Virus record (IMG/VR): IMGVR_UViG_3300023184_000260
Span: 1 to 40,322 of that record
DNA from: a virus
Direction: 5' to 3' (one strand)
DNA: 40,322 nucleotides
Below are positions 23,255-30,741 of the stretch, in pieces. Both the position numbers and the translations under genes were made by a program. The notes below the pieces were generated by a model. That model was not told the origin of the DNA. It was given only the letters and a program-made list of their open reading frames with translations, and did no database searches. The number at the start of each line of letters is the position of its first letter. Within the stretch, counting starts at the first letter, position 1.

Positions 23255-23526
23255 ACCGAACCCTCCTTTTCTTTGTATAGTTTCAGGCAAGACTTTAGAA
23301 CTTCGGTCTCCTCGTATAAAGAGTCTAGGAAGCGGAATATGATAAGACTCGCCTCCTCCTTGGGATTCATATTCTCCCAATGCTCCTTTACCGATAGGGA
23401 AAGACACATCGCAGTAAATATCGTTCCCTCTAGTAAGGAGGTAATGGGTATCTTGGTATTTCCCGAGCGGTAATTTTCTGGCTTCATTTCGTGAGGATAA
23501 GCCTTCGAAGCGGTTTGGCAAGACAT
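23251..23526 (-). CDS. Unknown small protein
   Basis: 91 residues with a helical C-terminal half (EEASLIIFRFLDSLYEETEVLKSCLKLYKEKEG). The ATG shares TAATG with the upstream stop. No family recognised. Confidence 0.62.
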   Translation of the reverse strand: MSCQTASKAYPHEMKPENYRSGNTKIPITSLLEGTIFTAMCLSLSVKEHWENMNPKEEASLIIFRFLDSLYEETEVLKSCLKLYKEKEGSV

Positions 23527-23735
23527 TATTTTACTCCCTCGAGAAGTTTCCGATACTGGTAGGAGTCCAGCCCTTTAGTCACGACTGCCTTTGCCCATAT
23601 CAAACCAGCAAGCAGTTCACGATATTCGGACTTTTTTAGCGTTGCGGTTAGAATGGTCTCGAGGGTAAGCAGGGTTTTGATATAGCTTTGCCTCGATGTG
23701 CTCATTACTTTGATGTATCCTTGTTTTGATTTCAT
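23526..23735 (-). CDS. Unknown small helical protein
   Basis: 69 residues, ATG overlapping the preceding stop (ATGA). Helical, with LLTLETILTATLKKSEYRELLAGLIWAKAVV. Function unknown. Confidence 0.6.
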   Translation of the reverse strand: MKSKQGYIKVMSTSRQSYIKTLLTLETILTATLKKSEYRELLAGLIWAKAVVTKGLDSYQYRKLLEGVK

Positions 23736-23974
23736 AGGGTTACGTACCTCCGCCCGATGGGTTGGTTGCTGGTTGTAACGAGGATGGGTAGGAGAAGCTT
23801 GAACGAGTTGAACCCGAACCGCTTGTCCTTCTTTCCGTCCTTATCGTATAACCGCATTTTGTGTTTCTTGCCCTCGCAAGTATAAGTCTCAATGCAAGAC
23901 TTGAAATACCCTCCAGCACTAAGAATGCCTAGAGCATCCTTTGTCTTTTGGGATTGATAGGTTGGTTTAGTCAT
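23732..23974 (-). CDS. Unknown small basic protein
   Basis: 80 residues, preceded by GGAAGGAGGG and coupled on both sides. Contains CEGKKHKMRLYDKDGKKDKRFGFNSFKLLLPIL. Function unknown. Confidence 0.62.
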   Translation of the reverse strand: MTKPTYQSQKTKDALGILSAGGYFKSCIETYTCEGKKHKMRLYDKDGKKDKRFGFNSFKLLLPILVTTSNQPIGRRYVTL

Positions 23975-24330
23975 ACTCCCTCCTTCCAGAATACCTTCCC
24001 GAAAAGCTCAACGTAATTGTTGTTTACTCCTAGGGGAAGGTGATCATCCTCTTTCCGCTTTGCTCCAATATCTAGGCACTCTTGATTGTTGTAGCGTGCG
24101 GTTAATGCTGTGGTCAAAACTAGCTCTCCCTCCTTGAAGGAGTGGCTAATCGTCGAACCCTTTCCTTGGGCTAGGCTAACCCCAACATAGGATTTGCCGT
24201 TAATGTCTTGCCCCTTGTAGTCAACACTCGCCACCTTGGAAAGCCGTCCGTAGGGGTCGAGAGTAAGATTGCCAACGCTGAGGGTCTCAACGTACTTCTT
24301 GGTTGGCTTGAATCGGATTGGATAATTCAC
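23971..24330 (-). CDS. Unknown protein
   Basis: 119 residues from a GTG at 24330 with GGAGGTGG upstream. Beta-rich composition (VETLSVGNLTLDPYGRLSKVASVDYKGQ). No family recognised. Confidence 0.62.
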   Translation of the reverse strand: MNYPIRFKPTKKYVETLSVGNLTLDPYGRLSKVASVDYKGQDINGKSYVGVSLAQGKGSTISHSFKEGELVLTTALTARYNNQECLDIGAKRKEDDHLPLGVNNNYVELFGKVFWKEGV

Positions 24331-24669
24331 TTATGCCACCTCCAGTTGAATAGGGAAAGTTTGCAGGGGAGCACTTGAGCGACGAGGGAAATCATAGCTC
24401 TTGTATGCGTGGGCTTGGTAGGCAAGCTCTCCTAGTTGGTCACAGTAGACTCCCTTGACCTCTCCCTTGATAGTGACTTTCCCGCCCCGCTTGAATACCC
24501 GACGAACGATGTAAAGGTCGTTCTCGAGGTCGATAGTCACCGAATATCCGTAGCTGACTGGAAGAGTGATTCCAGTCTCACGATAAATTACCCGCCCGCC
24601 CGAGATGGCGAAAAGATTGTTTCGTCCGAGTTGGCTTACAATTACTTTAGCTTGTTCTAATGCATTCAC
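24331..24669 (-). CDS. Unknown protein, first gene after promoter copy 2
   Basis: 112 residues from the GTG at 24669, chosen because GGAGGAG lies 5 bases upstream; an ATG at 24702 would start almost at the predicted transcript end. Beta-rich (LFAISGGRVIYRETGITLPVSYGYSVTIDLENDLYIVRRVF). Function unknown. Confidence 0.62.
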   Translation of the reverse strand: MNALEQAKVIVSQLGRNNLFAISGGRVIYRETGITLPVSYGYSVTIDLENDLYIVRRVFKRGGKVTIKGEVKGVYCDQLGELAYQAHAYKSYDFPRRSSAPLQTFPIQLEVA

Positions 24670-24694
24670 TTTTGCTCCTCCGTTGTTGGTTGTT

Positions 24695-24988
24695 TCATTC
24701 ATTACTTGGATACTCTACATCATCCGAAGCTGGTTGGCAAGCATAATCTTTTCTTATTTTATGCTCTCCCTGCCTCCAATGAAATGCTCCTAGGTCGTAC
24801 CCAGCCCAATACGCTAATGAGTCCGCATCCTTTATTTTCCGCTCGTTCTGGCTTAGGGGAATATCAGTCTGCCAATAGGTTCGTCCGATAAAATATCCCA
24901 ATGCGAAAGAGGAACGCTCCGCCTCGCTTTGGCGGAGTCGTCCCTCTCCCTCTCCTACTGGTGATGGCTTGTAGGGGTGGTCTCTCAT
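24695..24988 (-). CDS. Unknown protein containing promoter copy 2 in its 3' end
   Basis: 97 residues with a strong GGAGGGCGGAGG before the ATG, which overlaps the upstream stop (ATGA). Helical segment ALGYFIGRTYWQTD and SLAYWAGYDLGAFHWRQG. The last codons coincide with promoter copy 2. Function unknown. Confidence 0.6.
   Translation of the reverse strand: MRDHPYKPSPVGEGEGRLRQSEAERSSFALGYFIGRTYWQTDIPLSQNERKIKDADSLAYWAGYDLGAFHWRQGEHKIRKDYACQPASDDVEYPSNE
24712..24740 (-). promoter_or_regulatory. Promoter copy 2 (TTGCCA-N17-TAGAGT)
   Basis: Minus strand -35-like TTGCCA at 24740-24735 and -10-like TAGAGT at 24717-24712, 17 bases apart, sharing CTTGCCAACCAGCTT with copy 1. Predicted start near 24705, about 36 bases before the GTG at 24669. 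Confidence 0.7.
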
Positions 24989-25632
24989 CCTCCGCCCTCC
25001 ACAAACGAGTTGGGCGAATTATTAACCCAACTATCTGTATAGCCCGAGGTTATCTCGAGTTTCTCGTTCACTTCTAGCGTGTAATTCGCTATTGTGATTT
25101 CAAGCTTAACCCAAGGCAGTTCCGCAACGTCTCGTAGAATTGGAAGGTAATAGGATGGGTTTGCCAGCCCTTCGTTTAGGTTTGATGATACGCTGTCTTG
25201 CACCAAGCTTTGACCCGAGAACTTCAATTTATGCCCATTATATTCGAAAGAAAGATTTCTTCCGTAAAGGGGTTTTTGAAGTATGCGGATTATCTGGCTA
25301 GTCTTTCCTGCCGATATGTTGCCTTGATTGGTTTTCGAACGAACCCGCACATCTACGGTTGAGTGGCGATCTGAATTATTTAGTGGGCGTATTACTTCCC
25401 GAACAAAATAGGGAATATATTTAGGCACACTCCGCTTAAGGTCTTTTCCTCCTCCGTTGCCATCGTGAAGGAAGTCGAGGATTTTAATTGTTCCCACCGA
25501 TGCCTCTCTGTTTTGCCGATAGAGCTTTTTTAGGATAGGAGCTTTGTGCTTATCATAATAGGCAGTCCATCGCTTATTCCTCAACGCTATTCGTTTTGGG
25601 GTGTTTGGATTATATGTTGTTTTGTTGTTCAT
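24985..25632 (-). CDS. Unknown basic protein
   Basis: 215 residues. Basic N-terminus (RIALRNKRWTAYYDKHKAPILKKLYRQNRE), middle beta-rich part, then LEITIANYTLEVNEKLEIT. No family recognised. AACCAAGAAAGAACC lies just before the ATG. Confidence 0.62.
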   Translation of the reverse strand: MNNKTTYNPNTPKRIALRNKRWTAYYDKHKAPILKKLYRQNREASVGTIKILDFLHDGNGGGKDLKRSVPKYIPYFVREVIRPLNNSDRHSTVDVRVRSKTNQGNISAGKTSQIIRILQKPLYGRNLSFEYNGHKLKFSGQSLVQDSVSSNLNEGLANPSYYLPILRDVAELPWVKLEITIANYTLEVNEKLEITSGYTDSWVNNSPNSFVEGGG

Positions 25633-25657
25633 TTATTTGGTTCTTTCTTGGTTTAAT

Positions 25658-25963
25658 TTATGCTGACCAGTAAGCTTCTGAGGCGGGGTTACAGGCATTT
25701 TGTGCTCTGTTCGAATTGATTTTCTCTTGCAGGGCTTTCTCGGTAGTCACTCCGTACTCCTTGAACTTGACCGATAGGCGGAGGGCACGACTGACTTTTG
25801 CCAATGCCTTCTCGTTAATCCTGCTTCTGTAAGCTGAAAATACGTTTGGTGAATCGGCCAACTCAGCGGGAGGGCGAACATATCCACCAGTCAAGATTGC
25901 ATATTCATCAGAGGTTAAACGGACTTTTATTCCGTACGTCTTTTTGCTGTTTTGATTTTTCAT
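25658..25963 (-). CDS. Unknown early protein, possibly leaderless
   Basis: 101 residues from the ATG at 25963. Basic start, then YAILTGGYVRPPAELADSPNVFSAYRSRINEKALAKVSRALRLSV. Promoter copy 3 puts the predicted transcript start on or next to this ATG, so it may be translated without a leader. The longer frame to 26020 would run through the promoter. Function unknown. Confidence 0.6.
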   Translation of the reverse strand: MKNQNSKKTYGIKVRLTSDEYAILTGGYVRPPAELADSPNVFSAYRSRINEKALAKVSRALRLSVKFKEYGVTTEKALQEKINSNRAQNACNPASEAYWSA

Positions 25964-25969
25964 ACTTGT

Positions 25970-25998
25970 AGAGTAGCATATGCGAACCAGCTTGGCAA
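25970..25998 (-). promoter_or_regulatory. Promoter copy 3 (TTGCCA-N17-TACTCT)
   Basis: Minus strand TTGCCA at 25998-25993 and TACTCT at 25975-25970 with 17 bases between, and the shared AATAGTTCTTGCCA upstream context of copy 1. It lies in the 80-base gap between the divergent minus gene (ATG at 25963) and the plus-strand nuclease gene. Confidence 0.7.
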
Positions 25999-26043
25999 GA
26001 ACTATTTTATAGACTTCCATAACTCCCTATCGTACAAGGGGGA

Positions 26044-26394
26044 ATGTCTTCGAAACTGGAGAACAAGTTTAAGCTATTGTGGCGAGCTAGCGGGGGAGCG
26101 ATTCTCGAGGAGGAGTTTATGTTCTGCCCTCTGCGAAAGTGGAGGTCTGACTTCTTCCATCGTCCGAGCAATACCTTAATTGAGATAGAAGGAGGAATAT
26201 GGAGCGGGGTAGGACGGCATACTAGCGGAAAGGGCTATACCTCCGATGCTCTCAAATATAATGTCGCCTCGTATATGGGCTATCGGCTATTCCGCTTAAC
26301 TTCAAGTCTTCTTACATTGAGTTATGTTCAAGACATTTCCAAGATTTGTTTACGGCAGACACCTTCCGAGCATTTCGTTTTGGCAAAGAAATAG
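26044..26394 (+). CDS. Small nuclease, DUF559/VRR-NUC/resolvase-like (only plus-strand gene)
   Basis: 116 residues. RSDFFHRPSNTLIEIEGGIWSGVGRHTSGKGYTSDALKYNVASYMGYRLFRLTS fits the compact PD-(D/E)XK nuclease pattern: D36, E47/E49 in IEIEGG, K71. Such proteins act as Holliday-junction or repair nucleases in phages. AAGGGGG lies close upstream of the ATG. It is divergent from the early genes and its last 83 bases overlap the convergent HTH gene, so the two cannot both be fully expressed without antisense interference. Transfer from another source is possible. Confidence 0.8.
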   Translation: MSSKLENKFKLLWRASGGAILEEEFMFCPLRKWRSDFFHRPSNTLIEIEGGIWSGVGRHTSGKGYTSDALKYNVASYMGYRLFRLTSSLLTLSYVQDISKICLRQTPSEHFVLAKK

Positions 26395-26656
26395 GCTTCT
26401 TTTTTATCAAACGGTAGTGAACGATGGGACGAACTAGGGAGTATTCTTTGTTTACAAGTATTGCAAACTTTTTGGTTTCTACTCTTCCTTGGCTCATCAT
26501 AAGTGCGAGGAGCCTTTGAGTCTGTGCTCCTCGCAGGCCAAATAGATTTGATATTTGAGTCATAGTTAAATACTCCTCGGGAACAAAATCCTCCCTACTT
26601 AAAAGGGCTTTTGATAATTCGCCTGACCAACTATTCTTTAGGTTCCTATGCATCAT
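26312..26656 (-). CDS. Helix-turn-helix DNA-binding protein
   Basis: 114 residues from the ATG at 26656, which shares TAATG with the upstream stop. HTH at about 30-60 (YLTMTQISNLFGLRGAQTQRLLALMMSQGRVE), winged or MerR-like, with a very basic C-terminus. It is antisense to the last 83 bases of the plus-strand nuclease. A regulator of the divergent region is possible. Confidence 0.68.
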   Translation of the reverse strand: MMHRNLKNSWSGELSKALLSREDFVPEEYLTMTQISNLFGLRGAQTQRLLALMMSQGRVETKKFAILVNKEYSLVRPIVHYRLIKKKPISLPKRNARKVSAVNKSWKCLEHNSM

Positions 26657-27390
26657 TATATTTTTTTGAAGTTTGTCGATACCATCCAATCTCCAGAAGT
26701 CTTTCTCGCTTGATTCACTATGAAGTCTCCATTATCAAAAAGCAATCCATATAAGAATCCGTGCTCGTGGGCTAGGGATGCGAGGTTCCCTCGGTTGTAC
26801 TGATAGTCTATTTTGCATAAACAACCCGATACCCAACCCTTCCTAGGACTTAATCCCTCGATGGTAGTTTGATGGTTGCTGTGAATGTGCCCCATACAAA
26901 TCGACTCTCCGTAGCTAGTGAGAGTCTTCCGAAGGGCATAGATTCCCGAGCAGTATCCGTGTATAAACAAAAGCTTTCCCTCTCTATGGATTCCCCTCCT
27001 CTTGTCATATGGATACATCTTGGTTCCCTGCTTCTTGCATAGGTCTTCGATTTCTTGGACTCCCTTTTGGCAAGCATCCCGCTTTAAGCCGTCACCAATT
27101 TCTCCCTCTGCCATATCCCACAGACGCTCGCAATGATTGCCACGAAGATAGATTTGCGGTTTGAACTTACGAAGAAACTCTTGCCCCATCATCACATCGT
27201 CTGCCAAACTCTCCGCCTGCTCTGCCTTGTCTGCCTTCCTACGAATCGCACGGAAGTCGAATAGGTCTCCTCCAAAGATTTTGATATCTGGCTTGAACTC
27301 TTTTGTGAAGGAAAGGATTTTATTAACCGCATCCGTATCCTGCATATCTCCGTGCAGATCAAAGCCCGCTACAAATTTTCTATAGTTCAT
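26656..27390 (-). CDS. Calcineurin-like metallophosphoesterase
   Basis: 244 residues. All metal motifs are visible: D11/H13 in FDLHGD, D42 in FGGDLFD, N85/H86 in RGNHCE, H144 in FIHGY and H168/H170 in GHIH. These bind two metals in phosphoesterases acting on nucleic acids, nucleotides or phosphoproteins. GGAGAAA precedes the ATG. Phage members occur in replication and repair regions; substrate is unknown. Confidence 0.93.
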   Translation of the reverse strand: MNYRKFVAGFDLHGDMQDTDAVNKILSFTKEFKPDIKIFGGDLFDFRAIRRKADKAEQAESLADDVMMGQEFLRKFKPQIYLRGNHCERLWDMAEGEIGDGLKRDACQKGVQEIEDLCKKQGTKMYPYDKRRGIHREGKLLFIHGYCSGIYALRKTLTSYGESICMGHIHSNHQTTIEGLSPRKGWVSGCLCKIDYQYNRGNLASLAHEHGFLYGLLFDNGDFIVNQARKTSGDWMVSTNFKKI

Positions 27391-28142
27391 TTAGTTTCTC
27401 CAGTAATTACTACGTGCCATAATCTTTCGAGTGCAAATTTAGCATCCTTAAATTCTTTTGCTTTTTCGAGCACGATTTGATACCACTCAATAGGATTCTT
27501 TCGAATTGCGTTGCTAGATGCCATAAATTGCCCTCCTGCTGACCAGCACGATTCCCTAGTCTTTCTTCCTATGACATCAGAAAAGCTGATCGCTAGTTGT
27601 CCGTGATCATCCTTCTCGAGTGTTGATGGCTCGGATTTTGGAATTGTACAAAACTCTGAGCCTAAGTTTAGAAGGACATTCCTTGTAAAATTAGGGGAAT
27701 GATCTAGCGGATAACCCTGCAAAAATATGGTTATGTCGGCAAGATTGTCGTATTCATTTATGATATGCGTTAGAAAATGATTCGCCTCGCACAAGTTTGT
27801 ATTGTTTTCTATCCTTACAATCTTATGAGTTCCTATGTCTGATTCGCTTGTTTTCTCATATTTCTCAAGCAAACTAAACGCAGTACCTATTTGATCTTTA
27901 ATTCTTTTTCCCTCTGAAATTACATCGTGAAGTAACTCGATAAAAGAATCTATATCATTACCTTTTTGGGCGATTGGTGCTCTTTGGGTGAATAATCTAG
28001 AACTAGGTTGTCTTGGACGATGCTTAATATGACTAGTTTTGTTATCTGATGTAGAGTATTCCGTTATAATTGACTCAAGCCCTACTGCCCATCCTAAGTT
28101 AGTTCCGTGATTGGCTATCACTATCTCTATTGGTTTAGCCAT
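27387..28142 (-). CDS. DUF3431-like (putative glycosyltransferase) protein
   Basis: 251 residues. The core NLCEANHFLTHIINEYDNLADITIFLQGYPLDHSP and the later WSAGGQFMASSNAIRKNPIEWYQIVLEKA...LERLWHVVI match DUF3431, a group related to glycosyltransferases. No DxD is evident, so activity is uncertain. TTGACA lies upstream of the ATG. By eye it is AT-richer than the metallophosphoesterase gene next to it. Confidence 0.75.
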   Translation of the reverse strand: MAKPIEIVIANHGTNLGWAVGLESIITEYSTSDNKTSHIKHRPRQPSSRLFTQRAPIAQKGNDIDSFIELLHDVISEGKRIKDQIGTAFSLLEKYEKTSESDIGTHKIVRIENNTNLCEANHFLTHIINEYDNLADITIFLQGYPLDHSPNFTRNVLLNLGSEFCTIPKSEPSTLEKDDHGQLAISFSDVIGRKTRESCWSAGGQFMASSNAIRKNPIEWYQIVLEKAKEFKDAKFALERLWHVVITGETK

Positions 28143-28180
28143 CTATGCAATTCCTATATGTCAACAACTTGTTCGTATTG

Positions 28181-28456
28181 TTACGTCTTTTTGAAAAGGT
28201 CTTCGATCTTCTTTTTTAGTTGGGGTAGGTTTTTGCTTGTCCTCGCAAGCCTCCTAATCTCCTCTATCTGGAACATCAATACAAGGAAGTAATTGCTTAG
28301 GTCGAGTATTTCCTCGAGCACCTCACCCATTAATGGCTTTTCTTCTATCTTGGTTTTGTACTTCAAGTAGCCTTGGATATACTTCTCATACATAAGCCTC
28401 TGCATAGTTTTCGATAGCATTTTTCCGTGCTTCTCTCGGTCTGCTGGTAGCTTCAT
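28181..28456 (-). CDS. Small helical protein, weakly MazG-like
   Basis: 91 residues, all helical: GYLKYKTKIEEKPLMGEVLEEILDLSNYFLVLMFQIEEIRRLA has the E..DL.NY pattern of short phage nucleotide pyrophosphohydrolase-like proteins. The length is below that of most active enzymes; assignment is tentative. GGGGG precedes the ATG. Confidence 0.55.
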   Translation of the reverse strand: MKLPADREKHGKMLSKTMQRLMYEKYIQGYLKYKTKIEEKPLMGEVLEEILDLSNYFLVLMFQIEEIRRLARTSKNLPQLKKKIEDLFKKT

Positions 28457-28941
28457 CTTAACCCCCTTCCGATGGCCTTACGTGGCTTTGTATTGGCAGG
28501 AGCCTTGAGCGTCATAGAAGGGGCTTTCCGCTCGATTGTGGGCATTTTAGCTAGGTCTCTCCAGCTAGCCACCGAGCCGTCCTCTAGGTGCGGTGTTTCC
28601 CAAGAAATAGCCCTAAGCCCTAGCTTGGCTCCGATAGCCTGTGCCCGAGCGTAGGTTTTATCATCATCCCAATCCGCCTTGCCGTCCTTAAGCGGGACGT
28701 AGTCGATTGCCCTGCCGTAGTTGTGAAAGCTTTGCCCACCCCTAGCATTTGTAATAATTCGTCCAGCCTCGGTTCTGCCTTGAGCATATAGATCGTCTTG
28801 TTCCTTGAACGTCCGAAGTCCGCAATAGATTAGTAGCTCGATTCCGTCTGCCTCACACTCCGCCCACCAGTCCTCGACTTTTTTTCTAAAGCTTGGCTCC
28901 AACCCCGAGAGGTTCGACAAGCTTCTTTCCCGAGTTGTCAT
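28453..28941 (-). CDS. Peptidase M15 endolysin (L-alanyl-D-glutamate-type)
   Basis: 162 residues. Zinc ligands: H73 and D80 in SFHNYGRAIDY and H118 in WETPHLE, the M15 (VanY-like) pattern. The N-terminal YCGLRTFKEQDDLYAQGR is also typical. It cuts peptidoglycan cross-bridges during lysis. There is no signal peptide, so export depends on the holin. It overlaps the lipoprotein gene by 4 bases. Confidence 0.92.
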   Translation of the reverse strand: MTTRERSLSNLSGLEPSFRKKVEDWWAECEADGIELLIYCGLRTFKEQDDLYAQGRTEAGRIITNARGGQSFHNYGRAIDYVPLKDGKADWDDDKTYARAQAIGAKLGLRAISWETPHLEDGSVASWRDLAKMPTIERKAPSMTLKAPANTKPRKAIGRGLR

Positions 28942-29177
28942 TTATTCTTTTCAACTTCTAGCTGGTATTGTAGCTCGTTTACAACGTCGAGAGTATCTCT
29001 AGCCCAACCCTTGACGTTATCGTTAGATTTCATAACGTCTTCGAACCTATAATCCCTTGTAAGAAAAGTGACCGAATCGGAGGGAGGTGGAAACTGCTGT
29101 GGACTAACGCAACCACCAACCAACACCATCAGTACCAGAACCAAAAGTTTTGTTGATACGTTCCCTAGTCTGCTCAC
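28938..29177 (-). CDS. Lipoprotein, possible outer spanin
   Basis: 79 residues from a GTG. Signal sequence VSTKLLVLVLMVLVGGC ends in a lipobox (LVGGC, C23) then PQQFPPPSD, proline-rich like outer-membrane spanins. The C-terminal 30 residues form a helix (WARDTLDVVNELQYQLEVEK). It lies between endolysin and an overlapping small membrane ORF, the usual spanin position. Function inferred from the lipobox and position; a Gram-negative host is suggested if correct. Confidence 0.7.
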   Translation of the reverse strand: MSRLGNVSTKLLVLVLMVLVGGCVSPQQFPPPSDSVTFLTRDYRFEDVMKSNDNVKGWARDTLDVVNELQYQLEVEKNK

Positions 29178-29268
29178 GTTTCTGCTTTGCCTCCTTTTCC
29201 TTTACCTCCTTCGGTGTAGGCATAAACCGAAGAACAAGGTCTATCACCGCACCTAAGAGTCGAATCAT
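29104..29268 (-). CDS. 54-residue membrane-anchored basic protein, spanin-like partner
   Basis: Starts MIRLLGAVIDLVLRFM and has a charged coiled segment (TPKEVKEKEAKQKREQTRERINK). The ATG overlaps the holin stop (ATGA) and its last 74 bases overlap the start of the lipoprotein gene in another frame, as Rz/Rz1 genes do. It is shorter than known inner spanins, so the role is uncertain. Confidence 0.6.
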   Translation of the reverse strand: MIRLLGAVIDLVLRFMPTPKEVKEKEAKQKREQTRERINKTFGSGTDGVGWWLR

Positions 29269-29447
29269 TTCTTTTCGTCGATGTGAAGTCCGACTGCCTT
29301 TAGGAACCCCACAACTTTTTCCAAGATAGAGTCGTCGGCGGGAGTAGGAGTAAGCTTCACGATGATTCTAGCCAGAATCACAACCGCTCCAGCAATCGCC
29401 ACAATGGTAGTCATATTATCGGTAATCCAAGGTAGAATGTTATTCAT
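29265..29447 (-). CDS. Holin-like membrane protein
   Basis: 60 residues from the ATG at 29447, preceded by GAGGTG. One membrane span (about 12-31, TTIVAIAGAVVILARIIVKL) and a short helical C-terminus. It is the first gene of the lysis cluster. A holin making pores for the endolysin is the likeliest role. Confidence 0.72.
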   Translation of the reverse strand: MNNILPWITDNMTTIVAIAGAVVILARIIVKLTPTPADDSILEKVVGFLKAVGLHIDEKK

Positions 29448-29491
29448 ATACACCTCTAAGAATGTCAATTCAGAACCTACTTATTGTTATC

Positions 29492-30283
29492 CTAGAATGA
29501 GTTAGATATGTCATAGCCGAAGGTGTTGGAGTAGTTTATAAGCTCTAGGGATATCTCCAGCCGAACTTGGGAAAGCTTGAAGCTTGGTGCACCGACATTG
29601 CCCAACATTCTTGAATTAAAGGGAACATCGACGCTAACGCTTTGACCGCTTTTCCCTAGGAAGTCCAAGAGAGGCTCGATAGGGTCTTCTATTCTGTGAG
29701 TGTAGGATACCTTTCCAGAATCAATAATCTTTTGATTCCAGTCTATCCAATGACAACAAGCAACTTCATAGGGGTTTGGTGTGTGTGCAAGGTTGGTATG
29801 TCGTGATATAAAATCTAAGAATTTGTTTTGCTTTGTGTTTCTTTGGCTCGATCTAAAAAGTCCGCAGAAGTTTACCATAGAGTTTATTACGCTTATTGGA
29901 TTTCTTATAACGTGAATAATCTTTGAATCAGAAAGTAGCGGACTAGTTAGAAATGGAGCACTCATAAAAGATGAGTCAGCAACTATTGTAAGAGGGTCAA
30001 TATATTTATCGATTAGAGTTGCGTTGGCAAACCTTCTTTCGGTAGAGCATTGACTCAATGTAATGTGTTCGCAATAGTGCCTGTTTAAGCTGTTTGGCTC
30101 AAACTCTTTCGTAGTTGCCTTGCCTTCTTCTAAAAGCTTTAGCCTAACTTCCGTCACTTGTTTTCCACCAAGTCCGAAGATGGTTTCGTGACCGCAAGGT
30201 ATTCCAACTTGCGAAAGTAGCCGAGCCATATACGCAGTACCCGATCTTGCCGTTGCGGTAACTACGTAGTCTAACTTCTTCAT
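29492..30283 (-). CDS. Sulfotransferase-like protein
   Basis: 263 residues. The N-terminal TATARSGTAYMARLL (about 9-23) is the phosphosulfate-binding loop of sulfotransferases. KIIHVIRNPISVINSMV (R127, S131) is the 3'-phosphate motif. The family transfers sulfate from PAPS to carbohydrate, lipid or protein. It is coupled (ATGA) to a nucleotidyltransferase and a glycosyltransferase, suggesting a shared substrate. Whether that is host surface, virion or DNA is unknown. Confidence 0.82.
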   Translation of the reverse strand: MKKLDYVVTATARSGTAYMARLLSQVGIPCGHETIFGLGGKQVTEVRLKLLEEGKATTKEFEPNSLNRHYCEHITLSQCSTERRFANATLIDKYIDPLTIVADSSFMSAPFLTSPLLSDSKIIHVIRNPISVINSMVNFCGLFRSSQRNTKQNKFLDFISRHTNLAHTPNPYEVACCHWIDWNQKIIDSGKVSYTHRIEDPIEPLLDFLGKSGQSVSVDVPFNSRMLGNVGAPSFKLSQVRLEISLELINYSNTFGYDISNSF

Positions 30284-30741
30284 ATAAATCTTGGGCTTAC
30301 CCTTTTGGCTTTAAGAAACGTCTGCTCGTCTTTCCAGTAAAATAAAACTCCCTCGAATGATAGCATCGATATATCAAACCCATTGCAAAGCCTAGGGAAG
30401 TACCTTTCAAAGTCTCGCCTGCTTCTCCCGAAGATTTGGAATCCGTATCCAGCCAAAAAATTTAGCGTCTCGTTTACTTTCCCTCCCTTGCCTTGATCGT
30501 CCCATATGCAGAATATGTCATAGTCCGAAGCAGGATTAAAGTCTCCCCTTGCTCTTGAGCCGAACAACCAAAGCTCCTCGATTATCACCTTAGACTTTCT
30601 AAGTCTTTCAATTAGTCCTAATAGGTTCTTATCCAGAGGCGGGATATACTCTGTGTCTAAGAGACGATTCTTGTCTCTAGGGGATTGAATTACCAAAGGT
30701 TGTGATACTCCGATTCTCTTTGTCTTAAGTGACCGATGCAT
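30280..30741 (-). CDS. MNT-type nucleotidyltransferase
   Basis: 153 residues from the ATG at 30741 (GAGGGGG close upstream). ELWLFGSRARGDFNPASDYDIFCIWDD has the GS (61-62) and paired Asp (D73, D75) of minimal nucleotidyltransferases. In bacteria they pair with HEPN toxins or modify small molecules; no HEPN partner is next to it here. It overlaps the glycosyltransferase gene by 52 bases. Confidence 0.85.
   Translation of the reverse strand: MHRSLKTKRIGVSQPLVIQSPRDKNRLLDTEYIPPLDKNLLGLIERLRKSKVIIEELWLFGSRARGDFNPASDYDIFCIWDDQGKGGKVNETLNFLAGYGFQIFGRSRRDFERYFPRLCNGFDISMLSFEGVLFYWKDEQTFLKAKRVSPRFI

Noticed and set aside
23255-23521. N-terminal extension of the 71-residue protein up to 23521
   Set aside because: It would coincide with the better-supported 91-residue gene in another frame; the ATG at 23254 has a GGAGGG site and an ATGA junction.
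25952-26179. Plus-strand ORF overlapping the nuclease start
   Set aside because: It covers the promoter region and the nuclease gene in another frame; the nuclease has clear motifs.
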